56,723 nt of DNA, taken from positions 1-56,723 of the forward strand of contig CANGPW010000008.1 in assembly GCA_947456185.1 (NCBI GenBank). The letters are read 5' to 3'. The position numbers and the translations under genes are program-made. Below, piece after piece: positions 35,001 through 42,289 of the stretch (its first letter is position 1; the number at the start of each line of letters is the position of its first letter). The notes beneath the pieces are model-generated. The model ran no database searches. It was not told the DNA's origin and was given only the letters and a program-made list of their open reading frames with translations. Origin of the DNA: Bacteroidota bacterium (GTDB taxonomy: Bacteria > Bacteroidota > Bacteroidia > UKL13-3).

Positions 35001-36272
35001 GGTTTTAAACCAAAACCAGATTTTATAGGTAATAACAATAATTTATCAGCTCCAGGTTATGGTTTTATATTAGGTGATCAAAATCCTAGTTTCAGATATG
35101 ATGCGGCCAAAAATGGTTGGTTGGCAAATGATTCTAGAATGAATAATGCATTTGCTCAAAATATTCAAGAACGTATTAATGGAACAATAACCATTGATCC
35201 AATTGAGGATTTAAGAATTGTGTTAACTGTTGAAAGATCAAATCAGAGGAACACCACATCTATTTTTAGGTATAATGATTTGGATAGTTCATTTAAAGAT
35301 TTTGGTTTTCAAGAAAGTGGAACATTTAGTACAAGTTATGGAACTTGGAATACATCTTTTTCACCCGAGAATAGTGATGGAATTTCTCAAGTTTTTAGGC
35401 AATTTGAACAAAATAGAAAAGAAATATCTGAACGTTTAGCTATAGAAAAATTTGGATCAACTCAAGGTTTAGCTCGCGATTCTTTTGGATATGTAATTGG
35501 ATATAGCAAAACAAGTCAAGATGTATTGATACCAGCATTTTTAGCTGCCTATAGTGGAACAAATGTCAATTCAGTTGATTTGTCTCCATTCCCTAAATTA
35601 CCTATACCAAATTGGTCTGTAAATTATAATGGTTTATCAAAACTTAAATTCGTTAAAAATTGGGCTTCAAATATTGCCTTAAGTCATCGTTATTCTTCTA
35701 CTTATACCGTTGGAAATTTTTTAACACCTTCAGCTATTAATAGAGATACTGCAGCTGGTGTTACTGATTTTCTTTCACAATTTATTATTAGAACTGTTAG
35801 TATTACAGAACGTTTTGCTCCTTTATTTGGAGTGGAAGTTACCTTGATAAATAATGTAACAGCATCGGTAAAATATAATAAAGACAGAACTGTAAATTTG
35901 GCTTTAGGTAACCGCCAATTAAATGAACAATTAGGCGAAGAATTTACTTTTGGAATGGGTTACAGAACTAAAAAATTAAAAATACCCATAGGTAGAACGC
36001 GTCAATTAGTGTTAGATAATGATATCAATTTTAGGCTTGATTTTTCATATAGAGAAAACGTCACTAAAGTTAGAAATATAGATGTGGAAACTAATATTCC
36101 AGTTCTTGGGCAAACTATTTATAGCTTTAGACCAAGTGTAGAATATCAAATTAATACCAAGCTTATGCTGCGTATTTTTTATGATAGACGCCAAACAAAT
36201 CCTTTAACATCGAACCAATTCCCAACTGTTATATCTAGTGGTGGATTTAGTTTAAGATACACCATTCAATAA
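29064..36272 (+). CDS. sprA: T9SS translocon protein SprA (Sov)
   Basis: 2402 residues, in the size range of SprA of Flavobacterium (~2400). SprA forms the very large single-chain outer-membrane beta-barrel through which the type IX secretion system exports cargo, and is needed for gliding where that occurs. Recognisable stretches are FGSSIIDIRPRGNAELIFSY near 170, the long repeated segments with GTGYIDNFENAEIPFDLKT (~845), GDARAAFKNATVDMRQYAKL, GEVWFNELRMTEF and the C-terminal barrel strands ending in GGFSLRYTIQ. TTG at 29064 gives a plausible signal region (FQLSLVTILSSMALALVSTN). ruvA precedes it by ~95 nt. The HmuY-like protein at 19531 is a T9SS cargo in the same window. Confidence 0.97.
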   Translation: MIIKRKQPLLFQLSLVTILSSMALALVSTNDAKAMHLHKSYFMTPPDSTQKKDTTTKMPFPIKDKKPWETTVSKNPFDLNDPPNIKTKYELDSEKNQYNVSSKVGNYNTKLPASEGFKERMVNENKVANKKYFNQRSQANNFAKGSNFIPPIIVPSKVFDKIFGSSIIDIRPRGNAELIFSYNGNEVRNPAYSLRQQSTSQFDFKQKIQLNVAGSVGDKVKVNMNYDTEATFEFENQMKLDYAGKEDDIIKKIELGNVSLPLNSTLIQGSQSLFGVKATMQFGRLTATTVVSQQRGKSSETTLQGGATSTKFEIQSSAYDMNRHFFLAQHFYQSFDNSVGRLPIINSNVNITRIEVWVTNRTNAFDNTRNILALADLGEASQRINKYWNVNTSPFDTTLGNQVNGLWGYLKGRGNAATTSGVITYPAVSGNLSQEKNVLNQLKSDELITGLKPQSQYMYVGQSRMLNPTEYTYNARLGFISLNQALNNDDVLMVAYSGNVGGVDFQIGEFSSDKAPDAVNPNVLFLKMLKGPSQRPDLPTWKLMMKNVYSLNSFGIQSANFKLNVIYADDPSGADLNYLPVKNEPLLNNQALLNVFNLDNMNMQQERVQDGVFDYVEGITVISQTGRIILPSVEPFGKYLKNKFVNNPTLADYYCFNALYDSTKFAAIQLPQFDKFYLTGSYQGQSNNEISVGSTNLQPGSVRVTANGAPLTENVDYTVDYSLGRVRIVNTALLNSGAAIKVSSEGNSLFNVQQKTLVGARLDYKVHKDLMFGSTLIYMNEKPLTQIVNVGEEPISNMVVGFDGTYRKDSRFLTKMVDRLPFISTKVPSSIAVTGEYAQLIPGVNSALSQGGTGYIDNFENAEIPFDLKTQNSWFLASTPQGQSDLFPEGNLFNTLENGTKRAKLAWYSISTSFQNTSDPFMPQHIKDNPASISKHNVRQIYVKDIFKGKQIQAGLPNTQPTFDLSFYPKERGPYNFNVKDLLDNGKLNNPQNNWGGIMRRIDQNDFEQSNIDYIEIWMQNPYEDNPNSTDKGELFINLGNVSEDILRDNRRSAENGLGKTTDTTVWGRVPKQPVINFAFDADANQRLLQDVGLDGLNDEAERAFFDSVYVKEIAKKFGPTTTAYKQAVEDPSGDNYHFYLGGDFDAAQLDVLQRYKDFNQTQGNSPVIGQGRETAYPTAATNQPDVEDLNKDFTTNDIEAYFQYKIDIGRDKFVIGKNYVTDSVRSSVQFANNDVAQETWYQLKIPIKEFQKQVGDITDFKSVRFMRMFMRGFQDSTVLRFAYLQLVRADWRKYTGNLEAGGEHKPVDPTDNTQFVVSTVNIEKNSGRTPVAYTTPPGISRQTDFSSPQAVKQNEQALSLLVCNLKDGDARAAFKNATVDMRQYAKLRMYVHAESYQSKSGDLRAFVRFGTDLVNNYYEYEIPLNLTTLTGTSDPNEVWPNEIVITLEDLIDAKIARNNANWAFTLPFSVQKGNGKVTVVGMPDFSQCKVFMLGIRNPKKENGSLTDNGLPVCGEVWFNELRMTEFNTRGGWAATGRLQAKLADFGNVQLSGSVITNGWGGVDKKLQQRAMDDTYKYDVSSNFELGKFFPVKSGLTIPFFFSYGNTLIRPLYNPLNLDTKLQKELTQTTNQERKDYISRASDDITTQRALNFTNVRKNIVGGKKIYPWNVENLSATFSFNETYRRNQQYASYMLQIYQSVLAYNYTFTNKPIEPFAKLIKSKHLALIKDINFNYLPSSWGLRFQLDRRYGETINRTNDNTGGSVFIPAYYDKLYTMKRTYDLGWNLTKSIKLDYNAIADARIDEPNGRIDESTQDKRDTISNNLLKGGRLTQFNQTIRGTYTIPINKFPFLDFINQSTYSYSVNYQWKQAPPAADSLGNTIQNSRQQQLNIGANFITLYNKVKFLRDINSPSTAKQNTPKPKQPTGPKGKNGKALQPADETEKEVKEIPVLAKTFFKMLMGFKNVTGAYSLTEGTILPGFKPKPDFIGNNNNLSAPGYGFILGDQNPSFRYDAAKNGWLANDSRMNNAFAQNIQERINGTITIDPIEDLRIVLTVERSNQRNTTSIFRYNDLDSSFKDFGFQESGTFSTSYGTWNTSFSPENSDGISQVFRQFEQNRKEISERLAIEKFGSTQGLARDSFGYVIGYSKTSQDVLIPAFLAAYSGTNVNSVDLSPFPKLPIPNWSVNYNGLSKLKFVKNWASNIALSHRYSSTYTVGNFLTPSAINRDTAAGVTDFLSQFIIRTVSITERFAPLFGVEVTLINNVTASVKYNKDRTVNLALGNRQLNEQLGEEFTFGMGYRTKKLKIPIGRTRQLVLDNDINFRLDFSYRENVTKVRNIDVETNIPVLGQTIYSFRPSVEYQINTKLMLRIFYDRRQTNPLTSNQFPTVISSGGFSLRYTIQ

Positions 36273-36295
36273 AAATTATTCACCTGACTATTAAA

Positions 36296-36313
36296 TATAT
36301 GTATATACATATA
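36296..36313. promoter_or_regulatory. Palindromic operator 1 of the MarR-YceI operon
   Basis: TATATGTATATACATATA is a perfect 18-bp palindrome containing the core ATGTATATACAT, which recurs 35 bp downstream. It lies just upstream of the -33 box of the marR promoter. Confidence 0.65.
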
Positions 36314-36322
36314 AAATAGTTC

Positions 36323-36353
36323 TTGTATATTGTATGTATATACATGTAATTTG
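36323..36353 (+). promoter_or_regulatory. Promoter of the MarR-YceI operon
   Basis: TTG at 36323-36325 is followed after 21 nt by TAATTTG at 36347-36353, one base short of the TAnnTTTG consensus. The start would be about 36360, roughly 10 nt before the marR ATG. A palindromic operator fills the space between the two boxes. Confidence 0.5.
36334..36345. promoter_or_regulatory. Palindromic operator 2, between the -33 and -7 boxes
   Basis: A second exact copy of the 12-bp palindrome ATGTATATACAT, centred 35 bp from the first. Its place inside the promoter spacer predicts that a bound dimer would block RNA polymerase, as expected for an autorepressing MarR protein. Confidence 0.65.
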
Positions 36354-36370
36354 CATCAGCATTTGAATCA

Positions 36371-36865
36371 ATGGGGTTAGAAGAAGAAATAAAGCAAAAA
36401 GAATTTAAAAATAAACAACAAAGAGCTTTTTTAAATTTGATTTTTACTGCTGGACATTTAAGTTTAGCACAAACCCGTTTCTTTAAACCCTATCATTTAA
36501 GTGCGCAGCAATACAATGTTTTGAGAATATTAAGAGGCCAAAATGGAAATCCAGTTACAATAGGATTGATTCAAGAAAGAATGCTTGACATTCAATCAAA
36601 TGCTTCGAGATTAATAGATAAATTAGAAGAGAAAAAATTGGTTCTGCGAATTGTTTGCCCAAAGGATAAACGCCAAATGGACATTACAATTACTCAGGAT
36701 GGTTTGGAAATTTTAAAGGAATTAGATGACAAACTTGACAGTAATGAAAATCGAATCATATTAACTGATCAAGAAGCAGATACATTAAACGACTTGCTAA
36801 ATAAAATAAGAGAGAAAAACAATAGGCAATATGCTCCCGATGCTTCGGGAGGCAATAAGAAATAA
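36371..36865 (+). CDS. MarR family transcriptional regulator
   Basis: 164 residues. The winged helix-turn-helix is clear: LSAQQYNVLRILRGQNGNPV, IGLIQERMLDIQSNASRLID as recognition helix region, and the wing VLRIVCPKDKRQMDITITQDG with the family's DKR motif. N- and C-terminal helices make the dimer interface. It stands directly behind a promoter carrying two identical ATGTATATACAT palindromes and 43 nt ahead of a YceI gene, so it most likely represses its own operon and is relieved by a lipophilic or phenolic ligand; the ligand is unknown. The C-terminal tail is polar and probably disordered. Confidence 0.92.
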   Translation: MGLEEEIKQKEFKNKQQRAFLNLIFTAGHLSLAQTRFFKPYHLSAQQYNVLRILRGQNGNPVTIGLIQERMLDIQSNASRLIDKLEEKKLVLRIVCPKDKRQMDITITQDGLEILKELDDKLDSNENRIILTDQEADTLNDLLNKIREKNNRQYAPDASGGNKK

Positions 36866-36908
36866 ATAATAAAAATAAACAATAACAACTTAAAACAAAC
36901 AAACAAAA

Positions 36909-37523
36909 ATGAAAAAGTTAATCATCGCTGCAGTAGCAGTATTATCATTAGTTGCAGTTGCATTTAAGCCAGCAACAAAAAACACAACTTCTTACAAAGT
37001 AAATGCAGAGCAATCAAGCTTTAATTGGGTGGCTAAAAAAGTAACTGGGGAACACAAGGGTTTAATAAAATTTGCTAATGGTTCCATTGAAACTGACGGA
37101 AAAAATTTAACAGGTGGCAATTTTGATATTGACATGACAAGCATTACTTGTACTGATTTAACTGGCGAATGGAATGAAAAATTGATTGGTCATTTAAACT
37201 CTCCAGATTTTTTTAGTGTTGATAATTTTAAAACAGCTAATTTGAAAATTAAATCTGTAAATGAAATTAAAGGTGTTAAAGCTGGCGCTGATAACTACAA
37301 TGTAGTAGCTGATTTAACAATCAAAGGAATTACCAAAGAAATTACTTTTCCTGCTTTTGTAGTCATTAAAAAAACGGGTGAAGTAGTAGCAAATGCTACT
37401 TTTGATATTGACAGAACTGCATATGATATTAAGTATGGTTCAAAAAGTTTCTTTGAAGGAATTGGCGATAAAGCTATTGATGATAAATTCAATGTTAAAG
37501 TTAGAATTGTTGCTTCAAAATAA
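36909..37523 (+). CDS. YceI family periplasmic lipocalin-like protein
   Basis: 204 residues with a signal peptide (KKLIIAAVAVLSLVAVAF). The mature part has YceI motifs: SSFNWVAKKVTGEHKGLIKF, GGNFDIDMTSI, LIGHLNSPDFFSVDNF, and VVADLTIKGITKEITFPAFV, ending in FDIDRTAYDIKYGS. YceI proteins form an extended lipocalin-like barrel that binds isoprenoid or amphiphilic molecules in the periplasm. It is the second gene of the operon with the MarR regulator, and a strong terminator follows, so the pair is a closed two-gene unit, probably responding to an amphiphile that both proteins encounter. Confidence 0.93.
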   Translation: MKKLIIAAVAVLSLVAVAFKPATKNTTSYKVNAEQSSFNWVAKKVTGEHKGLIKFANGSIETDGKNLTGGNFDIDMTSITCTDLTGEWNEKLIGHLNSPDFFSVDNFKTANLKIKSVNEIKGVKAGADNYNVVADLTIKGITKEITFPAFVVIKKTGEVVANATFDIDRTAYDIKYGSKSFFEGIGDKAIDDKFNVKVRIVASK

Positions 37524-37543
37524 TATAATTTGTTTTGCAACTT

Positions 37544-37577
37544 AAGCCCGTTTCATTATTGATGCGGGCTTTTTTTT
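37544..37577 (+). terminator. Rho-independent terminator of the MarR-YceI operon
   Basis: AAGCCCG (37544-37550) pairs with CGGGCTT (37565-37571), followed by a run of T to 37577. It begins 20 nt after the YceI stop. Confidence 0.9.
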
Positions 37578-37712
37578 GTTTATACAAAAACAAGTTAGGT
37601 AATTAATAATTGCATTCATTTCAAGGAAATAATTCTCTGTTTATTTATCCAAAAGAATTCCAATGAAGGATTGGTTCATAATGAAAAATTGATTTTGAAT
37701 TGATAGAAATTC

Positions 37713-37757
37713 AAAAAAAAACCTGCTTGAATGATTTTTGAAGCAGGTTTTTTTTGT
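37713..37757 (-). terminator. Bidirectional terminator after the E2 gene
   Basis: AACCTGCTT (37720-37728) pairs with AAGCAGGTT (37741-37749), with an A run before and a T run after. On the minus strand it follows the E2 stop by about 20 nt. The gap 37578-37712 holds nothing else that I can identify. Confidence 0.88.
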
Positions 37758-37775
37758 ATATTTAATGATAGTTTT

Positions 37776-39020
37776 TTACACCAATAATTTAACTGGATTT
37801 TCCAATAAATCTTTTAAGGTTTGAAGGAATGATGAACCAACTGCTCCATCCACTACTCGATGGTCGCAACTTAAAGTTACTTTCATAATGGTAGCTACTT
37901 TCATTTGTCCGTTTTCTACAATCACTGTTTCTTTGCTTCCGCCTACTGCTAGTATACAAGCATCAGGCGCATTAATAATAGCAGTAAATTGGTCAATTCC
38001 ATACATACCTAAATTAGAAATGGTAAAAGTGTTACCTTCAAATTCGGTTGGTTGTAATTTTTTGTTTTTAGCTTTATCAGCCAATTGTTTTACCTCGGCA
38101 CTGATGTGTGAAAGTGATTTGTTATCGGCAAATTTTACCACAGGAACAATCAAACCATCTTCAATGGCAACTGCCACACCAATATGTATATGGTGGTTAT
38201 ATCTAATTTTATCGCCTAACCAACTTGAGTTAGCTTTAGGATTTTTGCGCAATGAAGCGGCAACTGCTTTTACAATAAAATCATTCACAGAAATTTTTAC
38301 ATCACCAGTAGCGTTAATGGTTTTGCGTGCGGCATTTAAATTATCCATCACAATTTCCATGGTTAGGAAAAAATGTGGCGCAGTAAATAAACTATCGCTT
38401 AACCTGCGAGCAATTACTTTACGCATTTGCGAAACAGGAACTTCATCGTAACTTTCAGTTCCAACTATAGCAGGAATTGAAATCATTGGCGCTGCCACTG
38501 TATTATTTGAAGTTTGAGCAGCAGGTGTAAATGTTTCTACATCGCGTTTTACTATTCGTCCACCATCGCCACTACCAGCAACTTGGTTCAATGAAATGCC
38601 TTTTTCTTCCGCTATTTTTTTAGCCAAAGGCGAAGCTTTTACTCTTCCTTCATCATGAGTGTTAGTAACTTCTACGGGAATTTCAGCTACAGTATCATTC
38701 GTTGCAGTAACACTTTCAGTTTTTGGAGCATCAGCTTTTGCAGGCGCATTAGCATTGCTTAACAAAGCAGAAATATCTTCTCCTTTTTGTCCAACTACAG
38801 CTATTAAAGCATCCACAGGAACACTGCCTCCGGCTTCAATTCCAATATGAAGTAAAGTTCCTTTTACAAAATTTTCTAATTCCATGGTAGCTTTATCGGT
38901 TTCCACCTCAGCTAAAATATCTCCTGGTTTTATGTCATCGCCCACTTTTTTAAGCCATGATACAATAACACCTTCGGTCATTGTATCGCTCATTTTGGGC
39001 ATGCGTATAGCTTCTGCCAT
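37776..39020 (-). CDS. Dihydrolipoamide acetyltransferase, pyruvate dehydrogenase E2
   Basis: 414 residues. An N-terminal lipoyl domain carries the lipoylation lysine Lys43 in VETDKATMELE; a Pro/Ala/Lys-rich linker leads to the E1/E3-binding domain (~128-160, RVKASPLAKKIAEEKG ... GSGDGGRIVKRDV); the catalytic domain ends in SCDHRVVDGAVG with His387 and Asp391. One lipoyl domain and the starting MAEAIRMPKMSDTMTEG are typical of the pyruvate complex in Bacteroidota, which transfers acetyl groups to CoA in the cytosol. A 2-oxoglutarate E2 is less likely. The E1 genes are not adjacent. The ATG at 39018-39020 is clear. Confidence 0.93.
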   Translation of the reverse strand: MAEAIRMPKMSDTMTEGVIVSWLKKVGDDIKPGDILAEVETDKATMELENFVKGTLLHIGIEAGGSVPVDALIAVVGQKGEDISALLSNANAPAKADAPKTESVTATNDTVAEIPVEVTNTHDEGRVKASPLAKKIAEEKGISLNQVAGSGDGGRIVKRDVETFTPAAQTSNNTVAAPMISIPAIVGTESYDEVPVSQMRKVIARRLSDSLFTAPHFFLTMEIVMDNLNAARKTINATGDVKISVNDFIVKAVAASLRKNPKANSSWLGDKIRYNHHIHIGVAVAIEDGLIVPVVKFADNKSLSHISAEVKQLADKAKNKKLQPTEFEGNTFTISNLGMYGIDQFTAIINAPDACILAVGGSKETVIVENGQMKVATIMKVTLSCDHRVVDGAVGSSFLQTLKDLLENPVKLLV

Positions 39021-39177
39021 TTATTTTTATATAATTATTTTATTTTGTTGCGAAAATAACATTTGCTGTGATATATACCAATGGTAAATAAATTTGTGAA
39101 AAATTATTCTGAATATATTAAAAAAACGCTTCTTCAATTACATTTTTAATTAGTAGTTCAACTCTATATTTGTCAAG

Positions 39178-39234
39178 CAGATTGCGCAGAAAACCGCTGA
39201 ATAATCTGCGAATATCTGTGTGATCTGCGGGAAA
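39178..39234. repeat. Degenerate ~9-nt tandem repeat of the ATCTGCG type
   Basis: Units such as TCTGCGAAT, ATCTGTGTG and ATCTGCGGG follow each other, preceded by looser copies with TTGCGCAGA and CCGCTGAAT. Similar sequences recur between Bacteroidota genes as far as I remember. The surrounding spacer (39021-39254) holds no gene. Confidence 0.5.
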
Positions 39235-39254
39235 TAAATTGAACAATTTTTAAA

Positions 39255-40259
39255 CTATACTGTTAGCAAACTACAGCCTCTCACATCACTATAATCAAGC
39301 CTTCCAAGCACTTCAAAATGATTTTTTTCATTTGTAGAAGGGATAATTTTCCCAATATCTTGTGTTTGAATAAAGCAACATGAATTAATATTTGCCAAAT
39401 CTATTACATTTATAACACCACTTTTGTTTTGGTTTACAAAACTAAAAGGATCTGTATTGTCACTAATTTTAATTTTCATCCAAGGCGCACATTCAAATAT
39501 TCCATCGCAATCGCTGTATGCCTGACTTAATAACTCTGTCATGCCATATTCTGAATGAATTTTATTAACCCCAAAACCATTTTGTAATATTTCATGAATT
39601 TCTTTACGAATCATTTCTTTTTTTCTTCCTTTCATTCCGCCAGTTTCCATGACTATTAACTCCGGAAAATTTATTTGAAATGTTGTTATAAAATCCAATA
39701 ATCCAAAGGTTGCGCCTAGGAGAATAGTCTTTTGTTTTTTTGATTTTAGTTCACTCAATACGTCAAATAATTGTTCATGATTATGCAAATAAAAATTACT
39801 TAGTGAATGACCACTTGCTCTTATTAATTCATCACACATCATAATCAATGAGGATCCTTTTCGTTCCAAATAGGTGGGGAGTAAAGCTAAAAAACAGTAA
39901 TTTTTTATAGGACCATAAAAAAATTCGAATGCTGTAAAAAACGATTTTTTATAAATAGATAAGTCAGTTACCAAGTGTTTGCTTTCGCCTTGACCACTTG
40001 TGCTACTGCTGGTAAAAACAATTTCCTCATTGGTGGTACCACAAATAATTTTTTTAGATTTAAAAAATTGAATTGGTAAAAAAGGTATTTGAGCAACGTT
40101 TGTAACGCTTTTATTGTCAAATATATTATTAAGTTTGCAATATTGTTGGTAAACTAAATTAGTTTTGAATTGGTAAGCAAATGCTTGCAATGCTAGTTCA
40201 TCAAAATTATTAATATTTGATTTGAAAATGGATTTTATAAAATCGTTTGTCTGGAACAT
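39255..40259 (-). CDS. LuxE-like acyl-protein synthetase / acyltransferase
   Basis: ATG 40257-40259 is chosen (334 residues); MFQTNDFIKSIF followed by NNFDELALQAFAYQF is the usual N-terminal pattern, and the extension to 40340 is not conserved. The protein matches the LuxE family of adenylate-forming enzymes: TSSSTSGQGES (~83-93) is the phosphate-binding loop, ETGGMKGRKKEM and IHSEYGMTELLSQAY the A5-like motif. LuxE activates fatty acids and transfers them from a protein thioester in bioluminescence; Bacteroidota homologues have other, mostly unknown roles, sometimes near surface polysaccharide genes. Its ATG shares the tetranucleotide CATG with the divergent lipoprotein gene. Confidence 0.8.
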   Translation of the reverse strand: MFQTNDFIKSIFKSNINNFDELALQAFAYQFKTNLVYQQYCKLNNIFDNKSVTNVAQIPFLPIQFFKSKKIICGTTNEEIVFTSSSTSGQGESKHLVTDLSIYKKSFFTAFEFFYGPIKNYCFLALLPTYLERKGSSLIMMCDELIRASGHSLSNFYLHNHEQLFDVLSELKSKKQKTILLGATFGLLDFITTFQINFPELIVMETGGMKGRKKEMIRKEIHEILQNGFGVNKIHSEYGMTELLSQAYSDCDGIFECAPWMKIKISDNTDPFSFVNQNKSGVINVIDLANINSCCFIQTQDIGKIIPSTNEKNHFEVLGRLDYSDVRGCSLLTV

Positions 40260-40806
40260 GAATGGCAAAATTGCTTTTGTGTCTATAGTTTTATTATTGC
40301 TGCTTAACAGTTGCAAAGAAAATGAAATATATGCTAACATTCCGCTTATTGAATTTAAAAACGTTTATTTTCTGCAAAGTGATGGAAAAGACTCTTTGAT
40401 GAAATTAGTTTTTTCATTTAAAGATGGAGATGGAGATATTGGCTTTGCAGATTCAGACACAACAGCACCTTTTAATCCTTTATTTGATTCTACAGGAAAG
40501 TTATTGAATAAGTATTATTATAATTGTTATGTAGCTTATAGAGAGAAAATAGATGGTGTTTATTGGCCATATATTCCCCCAGGAAAAATTGATACTTTTT
40601 GTTACAAATTTAGGATTCAAAATTTAACTCCAGAAGGAAGACATAAAGCCATAAGAGGCGAATTAGAATTGGATATAAATATTTGTGATGGACAGCGCCT
40701 TTCTGTTTATGATACTGATACTATTATTTATAATATTTATATTTATGATAGATCGCTTAATATAAGTAATATTATAGAAACGCCCCCAATAGTTTGGAGG
40801 CGTTAA
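40258..40806 (+). CDS. Lipoprotein of unknown function
   Basis: ATG 40258-40260 gives a 182-residue precursor with a compact lipoprotein signal (KIAFVSIVLLLLLNSC, Cys19). The mature domain has the motif SFKDGDGDIGFADSD and later YWPYIPPGKIDTFCYKF, a pattern I associate with Bacteroidota outer-membrane lipoproteins of unknown role (a small beta-sandwich that may bind calcium through the DGDGD loop). It starts inside the first codon of the divergent LuxE-like gene, so its promoter must lie in that gene's coding sequence. A short hairpin (AACGCC/GGCGTT, 40779-40804) overlaps its stop. Confidence 0.75.
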   Translation: MNGKIAFVSIVLLLLLNSCKENEIYANIPLIEFKNVYFLQSDGKDSLMKLVFSFKDGDGDIGFADSDTTAPFNPLFDSTGKLLNKYYYNCYVAYREKIDGVYWPYIPPGKIDTFCYKFRIQNLTPEGRHKAIRGELELDINICDGQRLSVYDTDTIIYNIYIYDRSLNISNIIETPPIVWRR

Positions 40807-40830
40807 TTCATTTAATAAATATTTTATTGA

Positions 40831-41079
40831 TTAAAAGTCATCATCATCATCTTCTTCGTCATCAAAATCTTCGAATGATGCAGGTTCTTTTACATTGATT
40901 TCAGTAATGTCATCATCAAAATCTCCATCAATGTCATCGTCTTCTGTAATGTCTAAGTCATCATCATCAAAATCATCATCATCTGATTTTTTTGATGAAC
41001 GTGGGGCTGTGTTTAAATTGTTTGCTCTGCCTGCCGCTGGTTTTGCAATTGTTTTTGCAGCTACTGAATTTAGTTTCAT
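40831..41079 (-). CDS. Small, extremely acidic protein
   Basis: 82 residues. The first ~30 are basic (KLNSVAAKTIAKPAAGRA, APRSSKK), the rest is almost all Asp and Glu (SDDDDFDDDDLDITEDDD). Such a charge split is typical of disordered proteins of Bacteroidota that I have seen annotated as hypothetical; binding of basic proteins, RNA-binding partners or cations is imaginable, but unsupported. The ATG is unambiguous, and codon usage (GAT and GAA rich) argues for a real gene. It faces the lipoprotein gene tail to tail with a 24-nt gap. Confidence 0.6.
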   Translation of the reverse strand: MKLNSVAAKTIAKPAAGRANNLNTAPRSSKKSDDDDFDDDDLDITEDDDIDGDFDDDITEINVKEPASFEDFDDEEDDDDDF

Positions 41080-41280
41080 ATTAAGTGAAATTTATAAATA
41101 AAAATTTGTTTTTACTAGTTTGATTTGTTAACTATTTATTACAGCAAATAAATTAGTAGTTTGTCTAAAATCAAACATAAAAATTATTTTTTTACAAACT
41201 TTTTTTATTGCATTTATTCAAAAAAAAGCAGTTGATAGTTTTTTGTCATATTCGAAGGTTTTTTTGTCAAAAAGATGACG

Positions 41281-42180
41281 TTAATCAAATAAATTGACTG
41301 CGGCTTTAAAAGTATTACAATGTGCATTTACAATATCTGAAATTCTTGGTGAGTAACTTCCTCCCATTTCGCAAGCTACAGGAAAATGATGGTTTTTACA
41401 CAATTCAAAAACTAAAATATCTCTTAGTCTACAAGCTACTAAACTAATATTTAATTTACCAAATTTATATGTTGATAAAATATCTACGCCACAAATATTA
41501 AAATACAAAATCGGGTTTATGCTTTTTAAATACTTCCGAAAATTTATTTTGCAATAGCAATAAAAATTCATCATCATTTATTCCATCAAATAATTCAATG
41601 TCCAAATCCGAAATTTCTTTGTGAAACGGATAATTGTTTTTGCCATGTATACTAAAAGTGAAAACATTTTTATTGTTTTGAAAAACTTGCGCAATTCCAT
41701 TTCCTTGGTGAACATCCAAATCAACAATAAGAATTCGTTCTGCAAGTTTTTTTAATAAATAATTGGCAGCTAAAGCCATGTCGTTTAATATGAAAAACCT
41801 TCGCCTTTATTTGTAAATGCATGGAGTGTTCCTCCGGCAGTATTCATGGCGAAACCAAATTGCAAAGTATACAAAGCGCAATCAATAGTTCCTTGCATTA
41901 TGGTAATTTCTCGTGCCACTAATTTTGCCGATAAGGGAAAACCAATCTTGCGCATTTCACTTTCAGTAAGTTTTAATTGGTTTAAATTTTTCCAATAATT
42001 ATAATCATGTGTAAGTAAAATATTTTCTTCTGAACAATCATTGGGTTCAAATAAATTTTCATTGCTAATAATTCCTTCATATAATAATTGATTTGGAATT
42101 AATTCATATTTAATCATAGGAAACCTATGTCTTTCAGGTAAAGGATGTTGGTAAATTTCTTTGTAGGCAATTTTTAACAT
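41281..42180 (-). pseudogene. Histone deacetylase-like amidohydrolase, two compensating frameshifts
   Basis: Start ATG 42178-42180 (MLKIAYKEIYQHPLPERHRF) reads HDAC sequence to GEGFSY, then hits TAA at ~41785. The homologous sequence continues in another frame (ILNDMALAANYL, VDLDVHQGNG, TFSIHGKNNYPFHKE) to KPDFVF and TAA near 41498, then returns to the first frame (ICGVDILSTYKFGKLN, GGSYSPRISDIV). A one-base loss near 41788 and a one-base gain near 41503, both beside T/A runs, explain this. Also, the tandem active-site histidines appear as Leu-His (GGTLHAF, where GGTHHAF is expected). It is either a decaying gene or two sequencing errors; the Leu change favours real decay. The zinc-site DVHQGNG is intact. 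Confidence 0.8.
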
Positions 42181-42289
42181 TTTAAATAAGGAAGTCTTAT
42201 TTAAATATGATTTTATGTATGATTGCAATAAAAGCAAACAAGAATTCAAAAAAACATTTATTTTGCCAAAAAATAAAATTATAACATCA

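Noticed and set aside
41281-42180. Programmed ribosomal frameshifting in the HDAC-like gene
   Set aside because: Two shifts in opposite directions would be needed, with no slippery heptamer plus downstream structure. Decay or sequencing error is simpler.
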